A stretch of DNA of 64,000 nt from Thermothielavioides terrestris NRRL 8126 (GCF_000226115.1 NC_016461.1:62001-126000), one strand, 5' to 3'. Shown: positions 43,904-56,290, numbered from the stretch's first letter. Numbers and translations are program-made. Notes: generated by a model from the letters alone, not told the origin.

Positions 43904-45518
43904 ATGGAGAGGCTCGGCCTGCACGCAAATGGTCAGTCCCTGAATACGCCGTCTCCCGGCTCGAACCGAGATGTGTCGTGTGTCTCTGGTCGTGTCTAAC
44001 ATGCGCATACTCCCCACCCAGACCCCCGCTGGTCCTCGATCCCGACCGACCTGCTCCTCGCCGAGCTCTCGAGACGCGATGACGCCAGCAACCGCCCCGC
44101 GTGCGGCTCCGGGAAGAAGGGCTCCTACGACACGGGCATCCATGTGTTTGCGCTCTTCCTGATCCTCACCCTGAGCACGCTGGGTCTGTCGCACACCTCC
44201 CTTTACATTGTGCGTGCTCGGTTGCTGACCAACGGGCGCAACAGCATGCGGATTCCCCATCTTCTCCCAGCGCCTGACCAAGGGCAGCCGCCGGCAGCGC
44301 AACATCATCTTCCTCTGCCAGCACTTCGGCACCGGCGTGCTGATGGCCACCGCCTTCGTCCACCTCCTCCCGACAGCCTTCAACTCCCTGACCGACCCCT
44401 GCCTGCCGCACATCTTCAGCAAGGGATACCGCCCGCTCGCCGGCCTCATCGCCATGGTGTCGGCCCTCGTGGTCGTCGCCCTCGAGTCGTACCTCACCAC
44501 CCGCGGCGCCGGCCATTCCCATTCGCACCATCCCGTCTGGGAGGATGATGACGACACCGGCGACAGCGACGCGCACAGCGGCGCGCCCACGCCGGACGAC
44601 ACACCCGCTGACGGCTCGGCAGCCCGCCGTGCGCGCCGCGATCGGCCGGCCAGCATCATCGCCCTCGACGACCTGGAGGCGTCGCAGGGCCTGGTCTCCG
44701 GGGCCTCGCCTCTTGCGGGCTCTACGCCGACGATGGCGCCCGCGAGGGAGGGTCTGCTGAAGGGCGGTGCGAGCGGGGCGCGCAAGTCGCACGACCACAA
44801 CGACGACGATGATAGGGAGTCGCTGGACCTGGAGCTTAGCTTCGAGGAGCTGCGGGGGCCAGACGCAGATGCTGGTGCTCCGCAGCGCAAGCTCGAGCGG
44901 ACTCTCTCCGCTCTGGAGCATGTGCCTGGGCCCGAGGAGCAGAAACGCTTGATGCTGCAGTGCGCGCTGCTCGAGGCCGGCATCCTGTTCCACAGCATCT
45001 TCATCGGCATGGCGCTGTCCGTGGCGCAGGGTCCGACGTTTGCCGTGTTCCTCATTGCCATCTCTTTTCACCGTATGTCTTCCCTCCGCGTTTTTTGTGA
45101 TCTTCCCGAGACAAGCGGTGCGTCTTTGCAGCGATAACTGACAAAAAGAAACCGCCCAGAATCCTTCGAAGGCCTCGCCCTCGGCACGCGCATCGCCGCC
45201 CTGCACTTCCCCCGCTCGTCCCCTCGGCCCTGGCTCATGGTCCTGGCCTTTGGCGCCACCACCCCGCTGGGCCAGGCAATCGGCCTGTTCGTCCACCGCT
45301 TCTACGACCCCATGAGCCAGACCGGCCTGCTCATGGTGGGCTTCATGAACGCCATCTCGAGCGGGCTGCTGCTGTTTGCCGGCCTGGTCCAGCTGCTGGC
45401 CGAGGACTTCCTGACCGAGAAGAGCTACACCACCCTGAAGGGCCGCCGGAGGGTGAATGCCTTCCTGGCTGTGGTGAGCGGGGCCGGCCTGATGGCCGCG
45501 GTTGGCGCGTTTGCTTGA
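43904..45518 (+). CDS. ZIP-family zinc/iron transporter
   Basis: Exons 43904-43931, 44022-44183, 44245-45072 and 45160-45518 give 458 residues. The first exon encodes only nine residues (MERLGLHAN) before a GTCAGT donor with a GTCTAAC branch site; the second intron has GTCTGT and a GTTGCTGACC branch. Eight membrane helices can be outlined, with a long acidic/His loop between helices 3 and 4 (HSHSHH and SHDHNDDDD, likely metal-sensing). The metal path motifs are intact: HSIFIGMALS (His313) in helix 4 and HQSFEGLALG (His339, Glu343) in helix 5. As a ZIP protein it should bring Zn2+ or Fe2+ into the cytosol from outside or from an organelle; the family is Zrt/Irt-like. The short N-terminal exon is the least certain part. 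Confidence 0.88.
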
Positions 45519-45835
45519 GGCGCTTCTGGGCCGGATGGGGGAGGGGGAGTATGCTTTTACATGCATTTGCATCGTCAAATACCGGGGTTGGCGTTCGTGG
45601 GCGTTTTCAGGGTCTGGCGGCATTTCTAATTTCTCATCTATCTGTCTGTTGGCAAGAACCGCATCCAACTCATGACTCCACGGTCTGAGTCCGGCCAGTC
45701 CATCCCCGGGCCTCTTGTGTCCCTGTCCCAGCTCCAACACTCTCCTCCCGTCTTCTTTCCCAACGCCCCATCACCTCGCCTCGGCCCGAGCCTCATCCTC
45801 CTCCTCCGTCTTTCACCCGCCCGGGATTGCGACTT
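45519..45835. other. Intergenic, convergent 3' ends
   Basis: 317 bp between the ZIP and AA8 genes; no further feature. Confidence 0.45.
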
Positions 45836-46652
45836 TTACCTCCCGCCGTTGACGTACGCGTCAAACGTGGCCTTGGGCACCTTGCCCAGGCTCAGCGACT
45901 CGGAGAACATGCCGACGTCGTCGTGGATCGAGAAGCTGCTGGCCGTGCTCGCCGGCTGCGCCACCGCCGTCTTGGACACGGCCCACGCGAACGTGTTGAC
46001 CCCCGACGGGTTGAGCCCGCCGCTGCCGCTGCCGCTCCACTTGCTGCAGCCCGTGCAGACCGTCTCGACCGTCCAGTGCGTCGCGTTGCGCGAGGCTGAC
46101 AGCGTGCGGTAGGTCGCTGAGGGGTAGAGTGCCGGTTGGGTGCGGCCGCTGGGGGTTTTTGGCTAGTTAGCGGGAATTTTCGATTTCGGATGCGGGAAGG
46201 TGAAGAAATCGAGGGGGGTTCAAACGATTGTTTGGGTTGGGGTTGTGGGAGAAGAAGAAGAAGACGTACGTCGCCCACCGCGACGACACGGTCACGCCCG
46301 TGTTGCCGTTCGGCCAGACCACCGTCAGCGGGTTGAGCGTCATGCCGCCGCCCCAGGAGAAGCCGGCCCAGCCGAGCGAGGCGGGCGCTACGATCTGCAG
46401 CAGCGTCTGGAACGGGGCGCCGGACGAGGCCGAGTCCGGGATGGCGACGCGGTAGACGGGGATGGTCGGCCCCCACGAGTACTCCAGGTAGCAGATGGAC
46501 GTCGACGGGTTGCAGTACTTGCCCGTGGTCGGCGTGCTCTGGCGGGCGTCCAGGTGGTTCGGCCTGGGCGACACCGGCGAGGCCTGGCCCTCCCCGCTGA
46601 TGCCGAGGAGCAGTAGGAGGAGGAGCGAGAGGATGTCGGAGACGGCGTACAT
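45836..46652 (-). CDS. Secreted AA8-type iron reductase (CDH cytochrome domain) protein
   Basis: Exons 46652-46270 and 46148-45836 give 231 residues; the intron starts GTACGT and yields RWATGRTQPALYPSATY. A signal peptide with a Leu7 run (MYAVSDILSLLLLLLLGISG) starts the protein. The domain has the DOMON/CDH-cytochrome pattern: YCNPSTSICYLEYSW, LGWAGFSWGGGMTLNP, WPNGNTGVTVSSRWATG, and ATHWTVETVCTGCSKWS with a C-x2-C pair. By analogy to cellobiose dehydrogenase, Met104 and His152 are the candidate haem ligands. It ends soon after the domain, with no dehydrogenase, membrane helix or CBM. Single-domain AA8 proteins are thought to shuttle electrons to lytic polysaccharide mono-oxygenases or reduce iron. 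The partner enzyme is not in this window. Confidence 0.8.
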
Positions 46653-48031
46653 GGTGTTTGAGGAAAAGGGTAGGGAGCGAAAAGCTTGGCGGTCGGAAGA
46701 TCACGGCTTCTGCAAGGACGGCACTGAAGAACGGGCGATAGATGGTGTGGCTAATAAGAGCAGCGCCTGCGGGCGATATAATAAACGTGGTCTGCGTCCC
46801 ATGCTCCGGGTCTCCGACCTGGAGAGGGGAATGATCCGCGTTGAGTCGCATGCTGGTCGTTTCCTTACACGGAGGTAGCACTCCGGTTAAATAGAGGCTT
46901 ATAAAACCCAATATCTAGAACCATTATCTTGCTGTCCTACTACGACTTTCCAGACGCTGGTGCCGCTGTCCTATGCTCCGTGAAATATGGAGGTCCGATC
47001 TTAGGCTGAAGGAGAAGGTCGCAACGTGAGCGACTTACTATCTGGTTCTGCTGGATCCAATGCTACTACGCCATCTGTCTCTTGCTATAGCAGGACCGGC
47101 TCGAGGTGAGCTGGCCAATCAACGACTGGATAAAGACGCTGACAGTTCGTCTGCGTAGTAAGGTTGGTCATACAACATTTGGCCAAGCTCCGAAGAAAAC
47201 AACATAGCGAACGGAGTTCTCGACCCTTCAAGACCTGAAATAATATCTTCACCGGGACAATCCGGTCCACCAATGGAAAGCTAAGGCACGACTTATTGAT
47301 AGTTCACCGGGGAGACACACAGACAGCTTTAGTCGAGAACTGGACTACTTGCTGGCTGGGAAACGCAGAAGCGCAGGACTTCGCTAGGATACCGGACGAA
47401 GGACGGCTCAAAGGCAGTACCGTGGGGTCAGCAATCTCTGAAAAAGGGCTGATGCCTATACATGCTTTTAGCAATAAGAGGTCTCGTAGCAGCAGATGCA
47501 GCCCTGGATGCCCTTCCGGCGAAGGCCGAGTGACAGGCTAGTGACACACGCCGCGAGAGAAGCGGCCCCGGGCTCGGGGGACAGGGAGCAGCCAGAGGCA
47601 GTCACCCCTCTATCTATGGCAGTTAACCTCATGATACTTCCGATCGAGAAAAGCATTGCTGACGCAGAGTGTTTTCTATGGGGGAAATTCGAACTGGTTT
47701 CCCACTGAGCGGTGCTGCGGCGGCAGTAATCAGTGGGAAGGGCGTGCATTTGTTAGATTGATTGGGCGAACTTAACATCAGCTGATATTTCGTCGCGTCC
47801 GCGTAATTGACGCCCGATCCCAGACACGCTTTGTCGACTTGATTCAGGAGTTTCATGACATTCGGCCGAGACACGGGCGCGACGCGTCCATAGCTCTGTG
47901 CTGAGTGTTTGATTGTGGGGATCGTAGCGGAAGCACCTTGTGCAGTTAGGTGTAGCCTAGCCCCGCATTCCACAGGCGTCAGCTTCCACTCCACTCGAGA
48001 TTCTGGATCAAATCAATCCGTCAGTTGCGGC
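46653..48031. other. Intergenic
   Basis: 1.4 kb with no recognisable gene. A TATTATATC word on the minus strand at 46775-46784, about 125 bp before the AA8 start, may be its TATA box. Confidence 0.45.
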
Positions 48032-48622
48032 ATGGACGACTTCTCGAAGAGCATCGCAGCCACAACGTCGTCCGCTCTGTCGGGAGAAGCCCAGGCAACG
48101 GCCGCCAAAATCCAAAAGGCCGTCACCGCCGGCGTTGTCGGCGACGGTGCGCTTCAGGCGCGGCTCTCGGGACTGTCGGCGCGACTGCAGGTGTTCCGCC
48201 TGCACGCCGACCAGCTCAGCCGCTGCATCGCCGACGCGCCCGTCGTGCATCCCAACCTCGGAGACGTCCTCAAGTCCAGCCTGGCCGAATCTGCCCACGC
48301 GCTGAGGACCGTGACCGGCAGGCTGGAGCCAGGGTCCGACAGCCTCGACAGCCACGCGGTCTCTGCTTTCGAGGCTTTGCTCGCCGCGTACACCAGGCTC
48401 TTTGTCCTGGGCACTCAGCTGTTGACAATGTGGGTGCTGCCGCCGCAGCGTTATCTCCGCATAACTCGTTCCATTTTGTGTCCCAATTACTGAGCCTTCA
48501 TTAGAGAAACGGAACAAGAACAACAAGCGAAGCTGGCTAGTCCAGTCGCGAGGGAGATCGTGGCCGCCGCCCACAATGCCTCGCAAGGGGTTCTCTCTTT
48601 TAGCTATGCGATGGAGAATTGA
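48032..48622 (+). CDS. Small helical protein of unknown function
   Basis: Exons 48032-48429 and 48505-48622 give 171 residues; the intron starts GTGGGT, has a TACTGAG branch-like site and ends TTAG. Without splicing the frame also stays open for 22 more codons, but the spliced form gives a convincing helical C-terminus (TEQEQQAKLASPVAREIVAA). The protein starts MDDFSKSIAATTSSALSGEA and is almost entirely alpha-helical with heptad-like Leu/Ala spacing and few aromatic residues. It lacks a signal peptide and clear membrane segments. I do not recognise the family; the pattern resembles the helical N-terminal domains of fungal NLR-type proteins, but no NTPase follows. Function unknown. Confidence 0.6.
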
Positions 48623-49588
48623 GCTGCCGTTGACTCAGGCTTAAGTCCTTGAGAGGACAGGAACCCGGCCCGCGCCAGTTATCCCCTGATCACCACCGAA
48701 GTCTGCCACTGGATCTTGGGATCCATCTCGAAGAGCCTCTCGCCAGACATTGGAGGAGGGATCTTGGACGCTGTGGGATTGTGATCCCTGGTCAGTCCCT
48801 GGACAGCGGTCTGTCTTCATCCAAGCCATCGGTTGAACAGACAGAGCCTCCAGCTTCATCCAGTCCATCTTCGCCCAGCCCACTTGGTACCTTTCACTCT
48901 ATTTGATGGGTGCGCAGACAGCTGGAGGGCGTGATCTAGGGACATGCGGACGACCCTAAGTGCCGAGCCAGCTCAGCCTAGTTTCATCCCGCTGTGTTCG
49001 GCTACTTGCAGGTAATAGCGACGCCTGTTTGGCCAAGTTGGACGAGCACGGTTTATGCGGTGAGGCTTGCACGTACGCATGTCGAGATTAGTTTGGAGGA
49101 GAAATGGCGTGAGGGATTGGAATCTTTTGTGACATTTTCAACTTCTTTCGAATTTTGTATGCTTGTTCTGGAGGCCCTCGCCTGGGTATTCAAGCTTGCA
49201 GAAGTAATAGTGCTACTACGGCTATTTGTACCGAGTAAAGGGCTACCACTTCTCGCGAAGATGAAGCCCGAGATGACCAGCCTGCTAGGTATTGCGAGAA
49301 GGAGAGGAACGGTCTTCAATACTCAGTGACCACCACGTCGACTAGGTTAAGGAGAGAATCACTTGAAGAGCTCATACAAAGTCGGATTGACAGTTGGCAG
49401 TACTTGATAGCTCAACAGCGCCAGGCGAAAATATAAAACGCTCCTGGAAAAGGCTCCGCGGCACGACTGATTAGCCCCCTCCTCATAGTCTCTCTCACTT
49501 CCCGTTAACATCGCGTTTCCAAGCAAGCAGCCCAGCACGCAACACCAAACAGGGGGCACCGCAACCAGATCAGACCGGCCCTAGCCGC
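48623..49588. other. Intergenic, convergent 3' ends
   Basis: 966 bp between the helical-protein and Mtc1 genes. One 111-codon open frame (48994-49329) has no family features; not called. Confidence 0.45.
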
Positions 49589-51218
49589 CTAGTTCCCTCC
49601 ACCTTCCAGCACGCTCTCGACCTTCTGCTTGCCCTTGCCAATGCCGCCCTCGCCCACGCCCATCCGGCGCGCAACGTATCGCTGCGCGACGACGCCAACA
49701 GCAAGGCTGAGAGCCTCCTCCACCCACTCGGCCACCCACTCGCGGGGGTCCACCCCGCCGCTCTCGATGATCTCGCGGATCTCCTCGGGCACCCGGCCAA
49801 ACTCGGCCTGGAAGTCCTCATCCCCGCTCGCGGGCGTCAGCGGCGTGGCCGGGGCATCCAGCCAGCGGATCCACCGCGCCGGCACGCGCTGGCTGACAGT
49901 CGCGTACTGGATCTCGTGCACGGGGTCGAGGATGAACACGGCAAAGCACACCTCGTCGTCCTCCTCCTCCTCGGCCACGACCGACTCCTGCTTCTCCTTC
50001 TCCTCGGCCGCCGACCCGGCGAACAGCGTCTGGTCGCTCGGCACGCGCACGGCCTGCACCGACAGGAACAGGTCCGAGCTGCGCACGGGGTTGGACTCGC
50101 TGACCGGTTCGTGCGCCCGCTGGCGCGCCCGCTCGATCCCGCCGTGCGCCGCGAAGTACTCGGCCGCGTAACCCTCGGCGTTCGCCCGGCACAGCTTGGT
50201 GCCCTCGACGAGGCCGTGCACGAGGCCCAGGTCGCGCGGCGCGTCGGCCTGCCGCCACCACGGCCCGTCCCGCCACCCGGCGGATGACTGCTGCGCGCCG
50301 CCGCCGCCGAAGAGGCCGCCGGCTTTCTCGGCCGACGGGGTGCGCAGCGTGGACTCCTGTCCGCGTTGGATCACCAGCAGGTCGCCGCCTTCCACCTGGG
50401 ACATGACCCGGCTGAAGACGCCGTAGATGAGCGGATCGAGCGACGGGTAGCCGGCGAGGTCGTGCGTGATGTGGATCAGCAGGCGCTCGTGCGACGAGAT
50501 GGGCGGGGCGAGCGTGTGCAGGATGTTGGTGAAGGTGGGCAGGGCACGGTGCCGGAGTTCGTCGCCTGACATGGGGCGCATGTTGATGTTAGCATTGCTC
50601 CGGTGTCTTATGCGAGAGAGCTGAGGACAGAAACGAACCAAGACCCCGCAGAGCGCCGACGTTCCCGCGGACCTGGTCCGCCCACTTCTTGGCCTCCTCG
50701 TTCTGCTGAATCTCCTTGACCGCAGCCTCGGCCTGTTTCATGGCGGCCGCGGCGGTGGACAACAGCCCTCCCCACCAGCTGCCCCCGCTGCTTGCGGCTG
50801 GTTGCGCCGCTTGGGCCTTCTTCTCGGGCTCGTGCGGCTCGGAGCTGGTCGCGCTCGGGGTCAGGCTTGTGTGACGGGACGCGGTGCTCTCGACGGATCT
50901 GCGCGGGGCACTGGCGGTGGCAGTGTCGGTGCCGGGCGGCGGCGGCGGAGGGGTGGAGGTTGATGCCCTCTTCGCAGGGGATGGTTTGGGCGCAGTATCG
51001 CGGACGCGCGGGGTGTGCGGTCGGGAGGGCGCCGTCTCGCCGAGTTCGTTCTCAAGCTCGGCGAGGATATCGTTTTCAGCAGCCGCATCGGGTTTCGACT
51101 TGGGAGCGCCCGGCTTGGCCTTTGACGTCTTCTTGGGGGCCGCGTCGTCGCCAATGCCCTCGAACAGCTCGCCCAGCTCGTCGTCGGTGGGAGCCGCCTT
51201 CGACCGCTTGCTGGCCAT
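49589..51218 (-). CDS. MTC1: Mtc1-like protein (maintenance of telomere capping 1, DUF5427)
   Basis: Exons 51218-50639 and 50565-49589 give 518 residues; the intron has a GTTCGT donor, a TGCTAAC branch site and a GTCAG acceptor. It starts MASKRSKAAPTDDELGELFE, followed by an acidic/Ser/Pro-rich region, a GGSWWGGLLSTAAAAMKQAEAA amphipathic helix, and the domain beginning DELRHRALPTFTNILHTLAPP. Conserved blocks include HERLLIHITHDLAGYPSLDP, YGVFSRVMSQVEGGDLLVIQ and AVFILDPVHEIQYATVSQRVP. The yeast protein is linked genetically to telomere capping and to ER/COPI traffic, and its biochemical role is unknown. Length and domain order are ordinary for a filamentous fungus. Confidence 0.85.
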
Positions 51219-52253
51219 TTCTGCGGGATTCGGGGCGAGGGAGCGCGCCGAATGGATTTAGGGGTTGGCAGATGTAGATGCGATGCGTATGGACAAGATC
51301 ACGTTGACGAGAGATTCACTGTATTCCGCACATGCGCTGGTCCGTTGTTTGATGCTGTTGGTATGTACAAAGGGGGGTACAGGAGAGCGTCGGCGTTGAC
51401 CACTGAGGTTGCGGCGGAGCACAGCAGCCTGTAATCGCTGCAAGTTGCGTCACATGGAACCCAACCAGCATGGCCCTGACGGCAGCCCATTCATTGGCTT
51501 GGGAGCCAGCTACACTCATGTGAGACTGTGAGGCCGCAGCTGACACCAGCTGGCGGGAGTGGGAGTGGGGCTCAGCCGATGGCACGACTGTGTCGGAGTG
51601 CGATTGGGCCTGGCTTATTCGGGAACCTCCAGAAATTGACGTGAGAAGAAATCTAACACGCAGGGAGGGCAACCAGCACGCCGACAACTCGGCCTGATAT
51701 TCAACGCCTGGCACTGCTATTGTGCCGTTCAGACAATAGCCAGGCCAAGCCAGGCCATCCTGCTTGCCACTGCTTTGGTCTCTTGTATTTTTTTGCCCCG
51801 TCCCGGCCTGCGCATTTCTTTCTCTCCTTGTCGGCAACAGTCGAATAAGCGACCAACTGGAGACGGGCATTGGCCTTGCTTGACCCTGACACGTTGAGTG
51901 GGAAGCCCGCCTGGACGCTTTAGTGCGAAGCTCTTTTTTCGCCGCAGCCGACCGGCCACTCATACGCGCCTCTCCGCCTCTCCGCCAACACCACGGCTCC
52001 GTCCACACACCGGTTTGCACACAGCAGGCGGCCGAGGAAGCTCGTGCAAGTGCTGCTGGTGTGCGGATTGAATTAACAGCCACGGCTGATGGGCCGCCGC
52101 CGCAGCAGCAGTCGCGGTCGCGGCGCAAAGAAGCGTGCCTCTCTCCCGTCTCACTCGCTCTCTCACCCTCCCCAGACTCACCACACGCCGCCATTTTCAG
52201 ACTCGGCCAGCCCGAGCACTCCCGAAGCCTCCGCGCTTCCCCCGGCCCTGAGG
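51219..52253. promoter_or_regulatory. Divergent promoter region
   Basis: About 1 kb between the Mtc1 start (minus) and the large nuclear-type gene (plus). The frame of the latter is open back to an ATG at 52089, so part of this stretch could be coding. No other feature recognised. Confidence 0.4.
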
Positions 52254-55200
52254 ATGCCTCACACAGCGCCCCAGCGAGGCGGCAAGGCCCGGCAAACCAA
52301 CATCACCACGCCCCATCGCGCCTCGTCTCCTGCGGCTGACCACGCACTGCGTGCCACCTCCCGGACGGACCGGCCCGCCCGCAGCGCGACCTTTCATCTC
52401 TCGTCTTCCAGCTTTGAGTCACCGTCGGCCGCAGACTCCATCATGGCTGCTGCCGGCCCTTCCCGCAAGCGGTCCCGGACGTTTGAGACGTCTTACGACG
52501 GCGCGGCCGATGATGAGGGCCATTCAAAGGGGGGCCACTCATTGCGGAAGCGGGCCCGGATTGACTACACCCAGGAGATGATCGATGACGACCTCGGTCT
52601 CCCGGCGCCAAAGAATGATTTGTTCGCCAAGCCGGCCGCTGTCACGCCCAGCGCCCGCGGCCGCAGGAGGAAAGGCGTCCACGACGACTCTGGTGAGGAG
52701 TCCGATGGCTTCGCATCAAATCCCAAGCGCCATCACCGCGCCGACAAGTCTCCGGCGCCCGCTCGGCCGGCTTCTTCCCGCCGCCGTCACCCATCCAAGA
52801 AGCTGTCTCCAGATGCCAGTGCCTACGTCGACCAGCCCTCCGACAACGAGGTGCAGGACACCATCCTGGTCAGCGTGCCCAACATGGGCCCGGGCGCGCC
52901 GGCGGAGGAGTCGGATCGCTCCTCGGCCCGCGAGGCCGAGTCGCCGCAGACGTCTTCAGATGAAAGCGATGAGGCTCGCGCACGAGGGCTGCCGCCCACG
53001 CCGCGTGTGCAACCCTCGGCATCAATCAAACATGAGGTGTCTGTCGCTGCTGAAGACGAGGTGATTGACAAAAGTCTCATTCCCGAGCCAGCCGACGAAA
53101 AACCGCCGATTGCGCCTGAACCCATTTCACTCACGCCCGGCCCCGAGATTGAACTCGCAGAGCACGCAGAGCGCGCCCCCGAAAAGGACGCCGCAAGCCT
53201 GCCCACCGACTTGATCGTGTCGCCGACGGCTGTGGCAGAAGCCGATTCAACGAGTGAGCGGCCTGTGCAACTGCCCGAGCAAACGCATCACCCCCAGCAA
53301 GAGCCATCGGCACTCGCAGCAACAATTGAAAAAACTGCGCCAGAGAACCCCGCAGCCCAGGATGCAACGACGGTAGAGGAACCCTCAGCACCGCCTGCTT
53401 CTGAACTTGATGCAGGTGCCACATCCATTCCTCCCGTTTCCCGTGCACCTTCCCGCCAGGCCACGAAACCGACCGGGCCAGCAAGACTCAAACAGCTGGA
53501 GCGCATTTACAATTCGGAAACTCCCTTCGCCTCTCACTTGAATCTCACACCATACGAAGACGAGGACGTGGCCCTCCCTGGACCCTTTACAGAGTGGGTG
53601 TATCCCGCCGAGCCTGCGAAGGACGATTCTACCCCAACATCAACACCCGCCGCTGCCCCTGCCCCTGCCGAGAAAAAGCCGGCCGAGATGGAATGGGATG
53701 CGCGTCGTCGTCTGAAGGCCAGTGAATTCTTCGCGCTGTACAAGAAGGAAAAGAAGAGACGGCAGGAGAGAGGCGAGCCACCCATTTCCATGATCGAATT
53801 CAACAACGAATGCGCCCGCCGCTACAAGTCTGCACATGCCCAGGACGGAGATTCGCAAACTCCTTCATCCACGACTGAGTCGGCGGAAACGTCCACTGTC
53901 GTGGCAGTGCGACCTGAAAATCCGGAAATCACAGTCGAGGAAGAGCTCCCCCAGAACTCACAGGTGGCCGAGTCTGGACAGTTCACAGCTGCTCCATCTC
54001 CAGCCCCGGCTGACGACGCCGCGGACCAGGAGGACGCCGTCGATGACGAGCAGGAGGCTGAAGATGCGGTTGATGAGCAAATCCCACGGAACGGCCCGGT
54101 GGAGCCCGTGGAAGTGACTCGGAATCCGAGCAAACAATACTTGTTCCCCAAGATCCGCGACCCGAACGACTTCGTCGAGGCGTTTGAGGGGTGGCAAGAC
54201 TTCTCCAACGAGCACCTTTACGAGACCGTCGCTGCCGCCATAGAGGCCATGCATGCGTACCAGCAGGAATACAACGAGCTCAAGAAGTACCTGGATGATG
54301 AGGAGAACGCGAAGCGCCGCCAGGCCAACGACAAGACGATCGTCAACTGGGAGAATCGCCAGAAGGCCGACGAGCCGTTGCCCTGGCGCCGCCATTTCGA
54401 CGACGTCGTGAAGGGCCCCCCCGCGTTCGAGGTGCGCGGAGTTCGTGCCCCCAAACCGTACATTGATGACCCCGCCCTGGAGCACCAGAAGGAGGAGGAC
54501 CGCATCATGGCGCAGGCACACGGGTTCAAGCTTAACACCCACCCGACGCAAATCGGCCGGCAGAACCCCGAAGAGCAGCGCTGGGAGATGCCCGAGAATC
54601 GGCTCCGGAGAAGGACCGAGAAGGGCGCCGAACTCGCCGAGGAGAACGTCATCGAGGGCAAGCGCGTCAGGAAGCCGCGCTACGTGTCGGACCAGAGCAA
54701 GGATCCGAGCCGGTCCGGCACCCCCGCGGTTGGCGTCTTGTTTGGCCCCGCTCGGCGCCAGAGGCGCAGGCCCGGGACCGCCACGGCGAACGGCGACGAG
54801 CCCGAGGGGCAGGAGCAAGCCCAGCTCGCCGAGAGCTTTGGGGAATTACCTCGAAAAGGGCGCGCAGCACGATCCCGCGGGACGGTGCTGCCGGATGACC
54901 AGGACCAAATCCCCGCCGTCGCAGAAGCAGACAACAACCAGACGGAGGACGAGGACGAGGCGAACGGCAAGACCAAAGTCTTGCGCAGGCGCGGCCGCGC
55001 CGCCGCCGCGGTCGCCGAGCCGCCAACCTCCGTCCCGGCTGGCTTCGGCGGGGAGGTCAGCAAGCCAAAGCGTGTGCGCGGCGGGAAAGGCCCGCAAGCG
55101 GGGGGCGAGATCATCAGCTCGTCCTTCTACAGCAACGCATCCGCCACCGCCACGCAGCCCGGGTCGAGGCCGTCGACCGCGTCGTCCGAGGCAACTGCCC

Positions 55201-56290
55201 GCACGGCAGAGACGGTCGAGTCCGCCTACTCCCTGCGGGACAAGCGCAAGCGCAACTTTGCGCTTGAGAACGACCCGGAGCTGGAGCCTCGGCCGCAGAG
55301 GCGGAGGGGGCCGCCCGCGCAGAAGCCGGAGCCCGTGGAGCAGAAGAAGCGCGGCCCGCGCAAAAAGGAAACGACCCAACCTCCCCCGCCACCGGCAGCT
55401 GCGTCGGCGTCCGTCCCGGCCGCGTCAACCCCGCCGCCGCTGCAGCAGCCCGTCGGCACGAAGTTTTTCAACTTCATGCCCAGCCCGGCGGGCCACGACG
55501 CGGGCAACGGCTCTCAGCCTGTGCCGGCGCAGGCGTCAGGGCCGTTCCTGCACACGTTCAACGCGAGCCCGGCCTTCCCTCCTGGGGCGCCTCCCCCGCC
55601 CCCGCCTCCGCCGTCCGTGAAGAAGCCGATCACGAAGATCAAGCTCACGAACAACGGGGCTTCTTCTTCGCAGGCCGCTTCGCGGCCCCTGACGCCAGCA
55701 AATGGGCCATCCAGCGCCAACAACTCCAAGCCCGGCGGCAAGGGCGCGCGCGGCAACAAGGGCCATTCGGCGAGCGAGACCAAGGCAGGCGCTGCGGCGC
55801 ACGGCAACGGCGACTTCGAAAAGCCGTATGCCGAGATGACCAAGTCAGAGAAGATGAGCTGGTCGATGCGGAGTAAGTGGTTCTTTCCCGTCGTCCGATT
55901 TTTCTCTGAGGGGGTCATGTCAGCTAACTCGAGACAGGACGATGGGCGTCGGGCGAGATGCAAGGGGCGGTCGAGAAGCGGCGCAACACGCTGGCGAACA
56001 AGAAGGCCGAGAAGGCGGCCAGCAGCACGAACAGCACGACCCCGGCCCCAGCCGACCAGAACACCACGACGCAGGCGACAGATGCCAGCTCCGCCGGGCG
56101 TTCCGGCACCGCTACGCCTGCGTCGATGCATGGCCTCGGCCCTGGTCCGCTGGCGTTGCCGCAGGGTCCTCCTCCTCCTCCTCCTCCCGTGCTGTTGCAG
56201 CCGGCCCAACCGCACCAGGGATACCTGCAGCAGCCCCCGCCGTACCCTTATCCGTTCGGTCCCACGGGTCCCTCGGGGCGGATGTCTTGA
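52254..56290 (+). CDS. Large basic/acidic nuclear-type protein of unknown function
   Basis: Exons 52254-55872 and 55938-56290 (GTAAGT donor, GACAG acceptor) give 1323 residues. Candidate starts are 52089 (weak context), 52254 (A at -3) and 52443 (best context, MAAAGPSRKRSRTFE, 1260 residues); I use 52254. Early segments include SKGGHSLRKRARIDYTQEM and several basic clusters usable as nuclear import signals. A folded middle region contains KQYLFPKIRDPNDFVEAFEG, then helices with FSNEHLYETVAAAIEAMHAYQ and coiled-coil-like DEENAKRRQANDK. Later parts carry repeated short basic motifs such as GKRVRKPRY and YSLRDKRKRNF, which look like AT-hook or chromatin-binding pieces, and Pro runs. The end, MSWSMRRRWASGEMQGAVEKR, looks conserved. 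A chromatin role is inference; I do not recognise the family. Confidence 0.7.

Noticed and set aside
47661..47715. T-loop-like TTCGAA sequence as a possible tRNA on the minus strand
   Set aside because: The flanking arms do not pair as a T stem and no anticodon or acceptor stem could be folded.
54445..55620. 391-codon frame within the large nuclear-type gene
   Set aside because: Alternative frame of a GC-rich exon, dominated by Arg/Pro/Ser; no independent support.
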